DNA of 38,655 nt from Temnopleurus reevesii (GCA_036244855.1 BQKZ01001488.1:49891-88545), one strand, 5' to 3'. Shown: positions 21,401 to 32,973, counted from the first letter of the stretch. A program made the numbers and translations. The notes: generated by a model from the letters alone, not told the origin.

Positions 21401-22502
21401 GTCCTGAAAAAGACCTACCTACTCTTGACGTTTCGATGAGCATGTTGTCATCATCTTGAGGAGAGTGAATAAAGTCCGGATCGAGAGGCCTATCAAAACG
21501 TACAGAGTGGGTAGATCATTTTCAAGACCACTCACATTTCCAAAAGAGAAAACTTGTACCATGAAGCCTTCTTCTAATTCCCTCAAGCAATAAAAGGTTG
21601 AACTGTTGAAATCTTGAAAGCTGGTTTTCAAGCCAGGAGGCATAGGCACATTACGGTATGGAAAACAATTATGGATCAATATTAAATGTGTACATAAATT
21701 TTTATACATAGGAGTTTATAGATATTTCTCAAACTTTCTTGCATGAAATGGAAGAAATAGTAATCTTTCTCTCACATTCATGAGTGATTTCAGTTTTTAC
21801 ACAATATCTTTTGTTCCATATCACACCTGAAAACTGAGACCACATAGTAAAGTGGAATGATAAAAAAGTGACCCTTCACCATTTTTAAGATGTGTACATA
21901 TAGCCCCCCCTTAATAGGTTTCATGAAATGTTTACATATTTATCAAATGCTTTATAAGATTATTAAGTTTAATGAGAAGGGTCACTTTGTTGTTAAATTG
22001 TTGATAAATGCTTACGCAACCCTCATGATTACTGAGCAACATTCTTGATTTAAAAATAGCAAGCTCTGTAAAATACTCCAGGGTTTTAAAGGTTAACAAA
22101 GAGGTGCAAATGAATATCCTACCATTTATTTCATAATTTGTGCTGGGAAAATACTATTTGTCATTGCTGACATAATGCAAAATTTTTGATGTATTAAAAT
22201 ATTTTATTTTACTCAACCACAGAGAGGTTACTCAGGAAGAAGCCAAGGAGTTTGCGTACCGACTCAACGCAAGTCGCTTCCAAGAGATCAAGAAGAACGA
22301 CCCTAATCACAAGATCCGGCCTCCGTTCTTCGAGACCAGTTCCAAGACTGGCACGAACATTGACCAAGTTTTTGAGTATATATTCACAAGTATCTTGCCA
22401 GGGATAGGGGAAAGCCCCGTACAGAGAAAGGACACTGTGGACATGAATAGAGACCCTCAACGTACGAAAGATGATGCCAAGAAGAAGGGATGCTGCAACT
22501 GA
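18402..22502 (+). CDS. RAB20: Rab20-like small GTPase (5' exon missing)
   Basis: Four exons, 18402-18495, 18989-19048, 21105-21310 and 22223-22502, join with consistent phases into 212 residues of Rab GTPase. The order is: P-loop GDATVGKTT; the Rab20-like stretch GACFFLKQWGNYNVAIW leading into the G3 motif DTAGEERF; SSFYCRDASAAIIAYD; G4 GTKLDL; G5 ETSSKTG; and a C-terminal GCCN with the paired cysteines used for geranylgeranylation. Rab20 acts on endosome and phagosome membranes in vertebrates. The LKQW..YN.(A/S)IWDTAG and YCR segments resemble RAB20, while GTK.DL and FETSSKTG recall RAB24, so an orthology test is worthwhile. The start codon lies upstream, because exon 2 begins with the last base of a split codon. 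Candidate locations are the 15913-16831 gap or an unrecognised short exon. Confidence 0.85.
18989..19048 (+). CDS. RAB20: Rab20-like exon 3 (switch I)
   Basis: Sixty bases, phase 0 to phase 0, encode QTVGACFFLKQWGNYNVAIW between TATGATACAG and a GTAAGTATG donor. The Thr of QTVGA is in the position of the conserved switch I Thr that coordinates magnesium in Rab proteins. Confidence 0.85.
19107..19278. mobile_element. Fold-back element in a Rab20-like intron
   Basis: The left end, GGTGCCAATTGCAC followed by GTCTT and CTTCTTGCTA, is mirrored by the right end (reverse complement GGGGCTAATTGCAC, GGTCTTAAC, CTTCTTGCTA). It is about 172 bases, with the arms making up most of it. Confidence 0.65.
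19279..21104. other. Rab20-like intron 3, remainder
   Basis: About 1.8 kb of AT-rich intron. A CCCACGGTCA word near 19455 has an inverted partner near 19988, but the flanks do not align and I do not call an element. Confidence 0.5.
21105..21310 (+). CDS. RAB20: Rab20-like exon 4 (switch II, G4)
   Basis: The acceptor is TTCTTTCCCTAG and the donor ACCAG|GTAGGG, a slightly weak site. The exon opens at the G3 motif DTAGEERF, with the catalytic Gln position occupied by Glu as in several atypical Rabs. It then carries YCRDASAAIIAYDIT and the guanine-specificity motif GTKLDL. The exon is much more GC-rich than its introns. Confidence 0.85.
21351..21575. mobile_element. 225-bp fold-back element in a Rab20-like intron
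   Basis: The left arm (AAGAAGGATTCATGGTAC ... GGAAATGTGAGTGGTC ... CTACCTACTCT) is mirrored by the right arm, whose reverse complement contains AAGAAGGCTTCATGGTAC, GGAAATGTGAGTGGTC and CTACCCACTCT. The arms are about 85-90 bases at around 80 percent identity. Confidence 0.75.
21864..21992. repeat. Inverted pair AAGTGACCCTT / AAGGGTCACTT
   Basis: The two 11-base inverted words stand about 100 bases apart in the intron before the last Rab20-like exon. They could be the ends of a small element, but the flanks show no clear duplication. Confidence 0.35.
22223..22502 (+). CDS. RAB20: Rab20-like terminal exon (G5 and prenylation tail)
   Basis: The acceptor is TACTCAACCACAG. The exon encodes EVTQEEAKEFAYRL, the G5-containing FETSSKTGTN, the last helix (QVFEYIFTSILPGI) and a charged tail ending KKKGCCN before TGA at 22500-22502. 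The long insertion that human RAB20 carries between G4 and G5 is shorter here. Confidence 0.85.
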
Positions 22503-22682
22503 GGTTTACGTATGCTCACTTGTACATGCATCTTACAATAGGTATTATCTGTATGTATCGTTGGATCAGGGAAACACCCTCTGCATAAACATCTACGCAA
22601 ACCATGCAAGGAGGGAAGCACATGAGATGTGGGATATTCACATGAGGAGACTGTTACAGTGTTGATTGAAACATACTGATGG

Positions 22683-22976
22683 ATTGTCATGGTGGAGTGG
22701 ACCAGTCTCTCGTCTTTCAACCAGAGGGCTGCAGTTCTAGTCCCACCCTTGGTGCTAATTTCCTTCAACAAGAAAGTTATCCACAAAGCTGCACTCTACA
22801 CAGGTGTGAGTGGGGACCGGTAGGAGACAGCAACACATTGTCTGATGATGTGGGCACCTATATGGTTGCCTTGTTGCCATTCAGTGACTGGGTAATTGGT
22901 AATGATATCAGAAGCACTTTAAGCAGTCGTATAGACATGATAAGGCGCTATATAAATCTACACTATTACTATTTCA
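22683..22976 (+). mobile_element. Diverged tRNA-derived SINE
   Basis: It has the order of parts seen in the copies at 33348 and 33935: GTGGAGTGGACC (A-box-like), CTTTCAACCAGAGGG, GTTCTAGTCCC (decayed B box), AATTTCCTTCAACAAGAAA, then a body and GGCGCTATATAAATCTA with an ATT-rich end. It lies in the same orientation as the Rab20-like gene, 180 bases after its stop. Confidence 0.8.
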
Positions 22977-24557
22977 GTGTCTTAATGAGGGATGATTTAT
23001 CTAATCTTTAACAATGATCACAAGGATGGAGCCTTGAAATACCTCATCCGTACATCTATTCGTTAGGATGCTCTCTCTGCCGATTTCCTGTGGTAGGTCA
23101 GGGATAGCATTTGAAGAATCTCTCCACTTGGGGTGATAACACGGCTACATTTGAGATCTATGTTAACAAGATTGCATTTCATTCATGTACACTGTGTAAC
23201 AAATAGTTTCTTTTCTTATCTGGAAGGACTCGCATTCATCATCATTGGGGTTCTTGATGACACTGCTCTTCTTTTAAAGTGATTGCCATGAAACCATCTG
23301 CCTTATACACCCTATGCTCACTTTTAACCTTGAGTTTTAACCCAGAATGGCTTAACATAATTAATGAGGATTCATCAAATATTGATTGTCAGTCTCTCCT
23401 TTTGTAGAAATTTTAAATGGAGAGTAGTTTTTACTATTCCACATTGTAAATTGATTTTTAAAAAATCAATAGTCTGTTCATATATAGGAAAATACAATCA
23501 TATACGTAAATATTATATTGAGCAAATTATACAACAAGTCAAAAAGAGTTTTAGCGATGCTTCGATTATACAATGATTGAGGAAAGAACATACACTCATC
23601 ATGAACTTTTAATACCAGCTATCAGTTATTCCAAATGATTTATTTAACTCTGTTAGCTAGGATGAACCTAGGATCCATTACATTTAATTTGTAGTGGAAT
23701 AGAAGAATGACATTGTTTGTTCTTAATATCATTGTGATTTTACCTTGAGGGTTAACAGTTACATCAGTATAGAATTATGAGCGAAGTGGGAGATCCCGAA
23801 ATTATGAACAAAATAACATTTTTCATAGAATTAATGTGGAAAGGAAGTATATATATACATGTAGTATTAACTTTAAAAAAATTATGCACAAAGACTTCAA
23901 TGTCAATTCAAATTATCCTTTCTTTTATATAGCCAGTATCTCTATGTTAACTCACAATATTATGTTGTATATTTTATGTTCAGAGTATATTGATGTACAT
24001 TATTTGAGAAAGTGATTTTTATATAATAGCTTTTAGATTATTAATGTATACATTTTACTTGAACCAATATATTGAATGATGTTTTTGTTTCTGCTCTAAT
24101 ACTAGCAGTGCCATTTAAATAGATTCAGATTAATGTATGTTTCTAGCCAACGAATGTAGTTGTGTGGTATTACTTCAATCGGCTGGTAACAATTGAACTA
24201 CAATACTTGGAATCCAGTTTACATACATTACTTCTTGCTATGTCAGACAAGCCTTGGGCAAGCTTCTAGAATGTCAAGAATAACCTTTGTGTACAAAGAA
24301 TGCATAAGATTTGCAACAAATCTATTTTTAAACCTGCTCAAATAATAAGTGCATAACTTTTCAAACTAAGTAACTTTTGAACATCATGAATTGTTATAGG
24401 GAGTTGCTTTTATATGTATCACCCTCAACCAAATTATTTTATGGCCACAAATACCCTTTAAGAAATTGGCCTATATTGTGTCAAATTTGGGAGAAAACAA
24501 ATCTCTGTTGCCTGGCTGAGAATACTTACTATCAGTGAGAGTATTAAACAAGGTAAA

Positions 24558-24580
24558 TTTGTTGTTGTTGTTGTTGTTGT
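24558..24580. repeat. GTT trinucleotide repeat
   Basis: Seven to eight perfect TTG units. Confidence 0.9.
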
Positions 24581-24737
24581 GAAACAACATGTGGAAATTT
24601 AAACTGTTCCTGATGAAAACTAAATCACTCTTTTAGCAAGGTATAATGAGTATTTTCTTGATTAATGTCTTGTATTGTTCAACATTTTTTTGTGGTTTAG
24701 TTTTTACGATGAGTGCAATTAAACATGGATATTGTGT

Positions 24738-24743
24738 AATAAA
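24738..24743 (+). promoter_or_regulatory. Candidate polyadenylation signal AATAAA
   Basis: Lies about 2.2 kb after the Rab20-like stop codon; a second candidate is at 24929-24934. No transcript end is visible from sequence alone. Confidence 0.3.
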
Positions 24744-26288
24744 ATTCTTTCAAATCTGAAGAAATGTCTAGGAGAATCTCATTGCAGGAAATCTGAAGCC
24801 TTCCAATTTTAATATACAATCTTTTAAATTGTGTAAATACTGTATTCATTATCATAGTATATAAGTGCACTCCATATGTGCTCAGTGCTTAAGTACATCA
24901 AAGGACCAAATTTTCACATTTTATATTCAATAAAATCTGAATCCAATTGAGAGATTTTTTCAGTTCACACAACTCTTTGACTGTGTTGCACTATAAATCC
25001 CTTTTCTGAGCTGCCAATAGTTCCAAGCTCCTTACTTTCTATTGAACAAAACAAAACTTGATACTGAACTGCATAAACAATCTTGAATTAATTGTTCTTA
25101 ATTTGTGTATCATATTTGTAAAGCTTATTTTGATGATCTACCTTTAAGATTTAACTTTTTCTTTTCACCAATTATGCCACATATCATTTACTGTATCATA
25201 TTTCTAGTATAAGATGAATCAACTTTTAAATGTGGTGTTCTATGATGCATGAATAACATTATAACAAGCACCACCATTTTCCTCTCAAGAACTAATAAGT
25301 GTGTTTTTAATTTTCCCAAATACTAAAGGTTTTTTTAAAAATGTTCTTTCTCCAGGAAGGGAATGTGTGGTCATATATGTGACATAGTTTATAAGCTGAA
25401 ATTTCTGCAATCGTTTTAATTGCTCGAATTTCTGGACCATGAATTCCCAAAAATGTTCAATCATGAGAGTGCCCATAGACCTGTGTACAATAATCTTTCA
25501 AAACATGAAAATAGCACCTCGCTGAAAAGGTCTGAAATTCATTGAATTCACTCAAATTTATGACCCTAAAATACTGACCTTTACATTTTGCCTGTGTGAC
25601 TGTCTTTCATTTCTCCTTCCTCTACCCTTTTTTGGCATGACATAATTCTTATAACTCAATCCTCGCACTTTGTACACCATATTATACCATGAAATGTTAA
25701 TCAATTTAAAAATTGAATGGAATTTACAATATGCCTGGTCGCATATTAATTGTTCAGAAAAGATTCTGAAATGGTTTTTCAAAGTGATGAAATTTGTAAA
25801 AGAAATTTTCTTAAAATGTATTTTTATAACTTTGATAAATTGATCATGAAGAGATATGCAATATTTTTTCAATTTTGTTACATATGTAGTTATACTGTGA
25901 AAAATTCTGATGAAGGTGGTTTCTCTTATTTGTATGTGACTCAATGACCCTAGACCCTTATATCACAATTCTGATTCAAAAGATAATCTATTATATCCCT
26001 TTTATTTACTTCTCATACATTAATTTGACATGTTTTTGTCTTGTTATGATTTTCTTAACCTTCCTTCTTGCTTCTTTATGACTTTTTTTTATCATGTAAG
26101 ATTTGGGGATGAATGGTCACATTCCTGAAGTTGTAATAATTGAGAGAGATATATGAAATTTTATTAAATCATTGTTAAGAAAATTGTTATGCCAAGTTGT
26201 ATTATTTTGTCTACCTGTTCCTGAAAATCAAGTACAGTATGCCTCTCATCAGAAATAGGTACAAAATTGTTCTCAATGTTATCATGTA

Positions 26289-26467
26289 CAGTGGAACCTC
26301 ATTATAAAGAGGTCGGATAGAGCGAGATACCTGTTATAACAAGGTGATTTTATTGGTCCCAGCTCTTTATAGTTCTTTGGTTTTTTTTACCCTGATATAA
26401 TGAGGAACCTGATATAACTAGGTAATTTTCATGGTCCCAAGGACCTCATTATAAAGAGGTTTCACTG
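26289..26467. mobile_element. 179-bp pogo/Tigger-like MITE
   Basis: The ends are CAGTGGAACCTCATTATAAA and the inverted ATTATAAAGAGGTTTCACTG, flanked by a TA dinucleotide on each side (26287-26288 and 26468-26469). TA target sites and CAGTGGAACCTC-type termini are typical of Tc1/mariner-superfamily pogo/Tigger relatives. There is no coding capacity, so it is non-autonomous. Confidence 0.75.
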
Positions 26468-26542
26468 TAAATTGATAAAACGACTATTAAAAAATGATTT
26501 CCAATACCTTCTCTTCCGTAAAATGATTTAGAAACCAACCAA

Positions 26543-29280
26543 TCCATTCCATCTGTTTTTGTGTATAATACTGTTTGTCTCCATGCATCTCTCTAACCCT
26601 AACATTTTACAAACCCATCTGTATTTTTGTTGTTCTTCTCTTTGACCCTTCCCATCATTCTGCATTTTTTCTCTAAATCCTCTCAACCTCCCCCTCTCTG
26701 TCATTTTTTTGTGTGTCACACTATCTGTCAATCTGAATCTATCTTGCCCTATTATTTTACACACCATCTGTGTCTTTGTCATTCTTCTCTTTGATAATTC
26801 ATTCATTTTGTCCTTGTTTCTGTATCCACTTTCCTGCCCCCTTCTCTTACTATCTGTCCAAATCTATCTGATCCCCTCATTTTATACACCTTTTCTGTCC
26901 TTGGCAACCCCCATTCCCTGCTCTCTCTCATTCACTCTCACAATAAGAAAAACGATCTTAGAAAGTGGACACATAATCAACCTGCATTCAAGTCTTCACA
27001 GTGCAGAGATACTAACTGTTCTACAAAATACATGAGGCATATTTTCACACAAATTCAAGGCTTTCATTACAAGCGAATGGCTGAAAGCAGTTTTTGTTGT
27101 CTTGTTTGCTTTCACTTCACTTCTGTCTTCAGCAGTTGCGTTATTCACATTTTAATCTGTACCTCATGCGTATTCCGGATGAGTTGGGAACTCTAACAGT
27201 GGCTCTAGCAGACAAAAGAGATTTACCCTAAAATTATTCTGCAAAGAAATGTATAACAAGTTTTTTTTACCAACGCATCTGCCTCATAACAGGGAAGAAT
27301 ATATATTTTGTCTACTTGATTGCTTGCACTCTTGTTCAGCTGTTGCATTATTCATGTTCTAATCTGTACCTCATGCATATTCCGGATGAGTTGGGAACTA
27401 TGACAGTCGCTCAAGCAGACAAAAGAAATTTTCTCCCAAATAATTCTGCAAAGAAATGAAGAACATGTTTCTATATCAGCCCATTTGCCTCGTAACAGGG
27501 AAGGAAATATGTTTTGTCTACTTGAGCAATAACATGGAAAGAAACGTCTTTTATCTCTTTGAGCATAAATGAAAGCTATGAAGGAGAGTGTTCAGTTTGT
27601 CTANTCCATTCCATATGTTTTTGTGTATAATACTATTTGTCTCGATGCATCTCTCTAACCCAAACATTTTACAAACCCATCTGTATTTTTGTTGTTCTTT
27701 TCTTTGGCCCTACCCATCATCTTGCATTTTCTGTAAATCCTCTCACCCCCCTGCTCTCTAATTCTCTCTCATTTTTTGGTGTCACACTATCTTTCTATCT
27801 TAATCTATCTGGCCCTGTTATTTTACACACCCATCTTTCATTCTTCTTTAAAAGAGAATCACGAAGACATTATCAAGCCTGGAACGTGCGGGTTTAACGA
27901 ACATAATGCGAACGGAGAGCGAAAGGTGATTGGTATTGTGACGTCAAAAAAGGGACAACATTTTGGGCAAGAATGAAAACAAAATTGGACGAACCAAACA
28001 ACTTCCACTGAAGCCTTCGAAATGGTTATAGGCACACAAAAGATAGTATTTCTCTGATTGATACGGTGTATTCATGTTCAACATTACTAAGCATAATAAG
28101 AGGAAGGAATTTTCTTAGTGTAGGTACATAATAGAGCTATGCATCCACAACACACTGCTTGAAAGGATGTGAAATTCAGTTAATAGACATGTCCAATGAA
28201 TGAAATGTTACAATAACAACCCGACTCTTTGAGTGTGGCAATCATTTTCTCAGATATAAAAGGCATAAGAAATAAAGGAAAGAATGTGCGAGCGTACCAT
28301 TTGATTTACGACAACAATGCACTTGCACTGTACTTACAAGAGCGTTTGCCGTCATAGTATTTTGGATAGCTTTACAGGACATAAAAGTAAATAAATACAA
28401 TAATTTGAAGCATGTAGAGGAAGACAGTGTGCCCTTTATAATTATGCTGGATGGTTCCTTCTGCAAATGTCCCTTCCTTGACGTAATTACCGAAATAACT
28501 CGAAATAACTCGAAATATCCCGAAACCGAAATGTAAAAAACGAGCCCTAAAATCAGGTTTTTTGTTTTACATGATCGAATTTGGTATAAAACAGTCCTTT
28601 CAACATATTATCCACATAATCACCTTTTTGTACTTGTAAAATATGTTGTATTCGTGATTTCCTTCGTGGTTCTTCTTTAAGATACCTTCTTCTTTTTTCT
28701 CTCCTAGGTTCTGTATCCTCTTTCCTCTCTGTTTTTAAGCAGTCATGCTACCTGAATCTATCTGGTCCCCTCGTTTTATACACCCGTTTCTGTCCTTGGC
28801 AACCCCCATTCCCCGCTCTTTTATACACTCACTTTGAGGTAAAAGGGTCTTAGAACGTTGACAAATAAACAACCTGCATTCAAGCATTCACCATGCAGAG
28901 ATGCTAACCTTTACGGATTAGACATGAAGCAAATTTTCACATGAATTAAAGGCTTTCATTACAAGTGAATGGCTAAGAGTAAGGTTTATGTTGTCATGTT
29001 TGATCTCACTCTTGTTCATCTATTGCGTTATTCACGTTTTAATCTGTACCTCATGCATATTCTGGATGGGTTGGCAACTCTGACAGTGGCTCAAGCAACT
29101 AAAAGAAATTTCTTCCCAAATAATTCTGCAAAGAAACAGAACATTTTTGTTTATCAACCCATTTGCCTCATAACTGGGAAGGAAATATATTTTGCCTTCT
29201 TGAGCAACAATATGGAAGGAAATGTATTTTGTTTACTTGAGCAAACATGAAAGCTATGAAGGAGAGTGTTCAGTTTGTCT
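26543..29280. repeat. Two diverged copies of one region flanking the single N at 27604
   Basis: TCCATTCCAT begins both 26543 and 27605, and GAAGGAGAGTGTTCAGTTTG ends both before 27603 and near 29280. The left copy carries a doubled unit of about 200 bases (27132-27322 and 27337-27527, each with AATCTGTACCTCATGC and GGATGAGTTGGGAACT) that is single in the right copy (about 29010-29210). The right copy has an extra block at 27852-28680. Divergence is clearly higher than in the other duplicated pairs. Confidence 0.75.
27852..28680. mobile_element. Possible non-autonomous insertion of about 0.83 kb
   Basis: The block interrupts the alignment with 26775-26830 and is bracketed by TTCTTCTTTAA at 27841-27851 and 28670-28680. 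Subterminal inverted words AGAATCACGAAG and (reverse complement) AGAACCACGAAG sit at the two ends. I see no transposase. Whether the duplication is 11 bases or only TTAA is ambiguous. Confidence 0.5.
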
Positions 29281-31958
29281 GCTTTCTTTGTCAAATTCAT
29301 ATTGCATATTTCCAAGGTATACTGACAAATACTGCATATATGTTTACATTTGTTTTAAATCTTTATTCATTGTATCATATTTTCACTTAATATAGTCACC
29401 AATTTCATGGCAAAATAAATGAGACAATTGATATAAGAATATTTTACATCACATAATCAATATCTATGAATATTTACAATATACAGTTGCCATAATTCTA
29501 TACATGACAAAAGTCTCATTTGTTTCAGTAAATTTTAAACAATAATAAAGCAAAGAAATCAGTAACATTGCATAATGATAAAAATGATCACATAAAGCTA
29601 ATGTTTATACTCAAATTGGCATGAAAACTGAACACAAAACTATGTATTAAAATGAGCTTACAGATATGAGGCCTGTAATATAAAAGATGCAATCAAACTT
29701 ACGATAAATATTAATCGTAAGTCTATGGCAAAACATGTATCATAAAGATACAATTAACTTTTAATTAAATGTATTTCTTTTATGTTACAGGCCCATGGTG
29801 TGATATATTTGAGAGAAAACTATTTGTGATTTCTTCGAAAAAATAAAAAAAAAATTTTTTTCCATACTTTCCTGTTGATGGAAAGGAATATATCAACACT
29901 TAGAACATGGACTTGTATTTTGTTGAGAAAAAAATGTTCCAAAAAAGAAAAACGAATCAAAGCATAAGAATACAGCTTACCTTATATAAATAAAGGATAT
30001 TGAACTATTTCTACATTAATAAAATGTAATATACCAAAGACAATTCAAAAGCAGTAACATAATTCTGGATATTATAGCTAAAACATGAAAGTATGAAAGA
30101 AAATATAGAGGAAATGGATCATGATTAATTTCATAGTTTGGATTGGGCAATTACATGCTAATGCTTTTTTCATGAAAGCAATCTGAAGATAGATGCTCAT
30201 GCTTTGAATATTAATTGCTGCAAGTAGTTACATTCAATCACTCTCCATTTAGCATATAAGCAATTACCATACACAAATGCTTTATGCAATCAAACTTCCG
30301 AGCCGACTTGGCACAAGAGCAAAAGTATTGATTCAACACAGTCACTTGGTCTCTAATACCTGTTCCCGTTTCTTTCTTTTTGTTCTGTTTTATATCTAGC
30401 TCGTATCCGTTCTTAACATCCTAGGTGATTTTCAGGATGTATGATCAATTCCAACTGGCATTCCTGAGAAATGAACAAGTCTGCTAATTGAGCAGGACAT
30501 ACAGTACGAAAATTTTCTGTAGAGCATTTAATGTTGGCCCGATTATCATACTGCGATATGGAAAATGATGAAGATACTACCAACACAAAGAATTAAGTTA
30601 AATACAATATGTTGAATCTAATGTAAGTACATAATGGCAAAATTAATATTCAAAGAATGCACTGATAGGTCTAGACATGTATGACAAAGCAAATAGGAAC
30701 ACATTAAATAGAAATGTAGTAACACCAGTGGGTACTCATTGTATCAACATTGGTGTACATAAAATGAAACGGTACAGTCAAATACTTAACCCAACATATT
30801 TTAGCTAGATTGATATAATGAAAATAAAACTTAATAGTCATTCATGACATTTATCTGGAATTATCAGTATCATGTAATCTAGCAAAATAGCAAAATACAT
30901 CTTTATTTTTTTTCCAATGATGTATAATGTCGGAACAGTTTGATTGTGACAAATATGAAGCCTCAAAAGTTGCGTATAACTCAAAAGAAAAGAGTCGCAA
31001 TCATTCACAAAAGAAAATATGCAGATATGCCAACCAAAAACCTTACTTTTCAATTTTTCTATCCTCTTTTACTTCATAAGGTGGTACTAAGACCTATTAA
31101 TGTTTATGAATGCAGAACACCATCAAACTAAAAGGCATCGCACCTGTCTTTATGGAGAACATAGTATTATTGTCTACTGGTATTGACTATTCATGACCCA
31201 TCCCAGACAAATGGTTTGCATGTAGGTTCTTGGTGACACACCTGTCAAATTATGCGAAAAATGTACCTCGTTTTATACTAAAAGTAACATGAATAATAAA
31301 AACTTACAGGTTGACAGGTGGATGCACGGTGGTACATGTATTTCATTGGGGTGAATTATTACTCATATCCATTGAGGGATGTACCCCTCATCCAAACGTA
31401 AAATACAGAGAATACGGTTTTAGGTTGGCATCCCTGAATATGGCTGGGTAAAACATATGGGTCTAAAGGGTATCATGTTATCATTGGCAAATCCCCAAAA
31501 AATATATTGATGATGACTATAAAGATTCCAACCTTCCTGAATATGCACAAGGACAGAAAATGAATTATGACCAAACAGCCGAACAAGATATTTTCACAGA
31601 AGAAAAAAGCATATGACTATCGCTATGGTGCTTTTTCTCATGAGGAAATATTTCATTTAGCTGTTGAGTAGTTACAATTTAATCAACTTTGATCCTCTTT
31701 ACATATTCTCGAAAAATTTGGCATCATACTATTGGTATCTTTAAAATAAAACATTTAAAGCAAAATGTTAAATCATATCTGTATTCAAAAGCAGCACAAA
31801 ATATTCAACAGTAAATCAATTCAACAGTCATTAAATTATTTTCTTTCTAAGTTACTTTATACATTACTTAGCAAACAGTATTCTGACTGCAGTAAAATAG
31901 ATCAGTTTCATTTGAAAAATATGGTTTGGTCTATGCATTAGGAGTGCTATCAGAATAA
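29281..31958. other. AT-rich intergenic sequence, no gene seen
   Basis: Lies between the converging genes. Open frames are short and lack codon bias or motifs. Part could be the distal 3'UTR of WDR48 on the minus strand, but no polyadenylation site is decisive. Confidence 0.5.
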
Positions 31959-32134
31959 GGGGGTGTTGCTCGAAAGTTGCAATTTATCGCAAGTTGCAGT
32001 TGACCGGAACGCGCCAATCAAAATCATTGTTTCATGCGAGTCTTGTTGAATGTGCAAACCGTGCGCGAATGAAAATGCGCGTTACAACCTGCAAAGTTGC
32101 AGTTGATTTGCAGTTGATTTTGAGCAACACCCCC
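31959..32134. mobile_element. 176-bp MITE, copy 1
   Basis: The termini are GGGGGTGTTGCTC and its inverse GAGCAACACCCCC, flanked by TAA on both sides. Internally it carries repeated GTTGCAGTTGA and GCGCGTTACAA words. A TAA/TTA target site fits PIF/Harbinger-type elements. The second copy at 32798 is the same length. Confidence 0.8.
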
Positions 32135-32413
32135 TAAGACATCGCTGTCTTTTCATGTACATATTATAACATCACATGACATTATCATGATAGTCATTTC
32201 ACTTTTTACATATAGCCTTGATTTGTTCTGGCTAAAAAATACATTTTATATACAAATAATTTGAACTTGTCAAGGCTAAATGAAAAAAATAAAAGATAGA
32301 GAAAAAGAGAATTGCTGGTAGCAATAAGTTTATACGTAGATACCAATTTTCCTACAAAAAGTATCTCCAGCAAACTGGCCATATTCAGTATATGTTTTAC
32401 CTGTACACCCAAT

Positions 32414-32560
32414 GGCCAGTATTCTGATTGCTAGGTTTAACTTAATCCAGGTCTAAATCATTGTCATTTAGACTCTTGGTTTAACTTGACAATAGGTCCG
32501 GGCTAAATGAAAATAGCTTTGTCTGAGGTAAAGTTAAACCTTGCTATCAGAATATGGGCC
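32414..32560. mobile_element. 147-bp MITE with GGCC..TATTCTGAT termini
   Basis: The left end GGCCAGTATTCTGATTGCTA with GGTTTAACTT is mirrored by the right end AAGTTAAACCTTGCTATCAG followed by AATATGGGCC. Inverted termini are about 30 bases, and GTTTAACTTGAC/TCTAAAT words also repeat inside. Confidence 0.75.
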
Positions 32561-32797
32561 AAAGAGTATCTCTTAAAGGTATAGATCTGTAATAGTCAGG
32601 ATGAAAAAAATTATGTGAAATGAGCTAACTTATTCATAAATTGCTTCACATGCATAAAAATAGATATGAACGAGATTGGGAAATGATTCTCTCCCATATT
32701 CTGGCACATTTTAGTTTGAATGTCAATATGGTCCATAAAGATCGCTCCTACAGACAGACACCACTATTACTCCCTGCTGCTTCAGGCGTTAGACTTA

Positions 32798-32973
32798 GGG
32801 GGTGTTGTTCAAAAGTTGCAATTGATCGCAAGTTGCAGTTGATCGGAACACGCCAATCAAAATCATTGTTTCATGCGCGTCTTGTTAAACGCGCATAGCG
32901 TGCGCGAATGAAAATGCGCGTTACAATCTTCAAAGTTGCAGTTGATTTGCAGTTGATTTTGAGCAACACCCCC
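32798..32973. mobile_element. 176-bp MITE, copy 2
   Basis: Same length and termini as 31959-32134, differing at scattered positions such as GTTGTTCAAAAG for GTTGCTCGAAAG. Flanked by TTA on the left and TAA on the right. The two copies are 660 bases apart in the same orientation. Confidence 0.8.

Larger units (their letters stand above)
22503..24950 (+). other. Probable 3'UTR region of the Rab20-like gene
   Basis: It follows the TGA without any further coding signal and is AT-rich. AATAAA occurs at 24738-24743 and 24929-24934, either of which could end a long 3'UTR. It contains a SINE at 22683-22976 and a GTT repeat at 24558-24580. Confidence 0.35.

Noticed and set aside
27637..27976. Plus-strand frames in the repeated T-rich region
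   Set aside because: Fall in the duplicated repeat region and cross the insertion boundary; no domain is recognisable.
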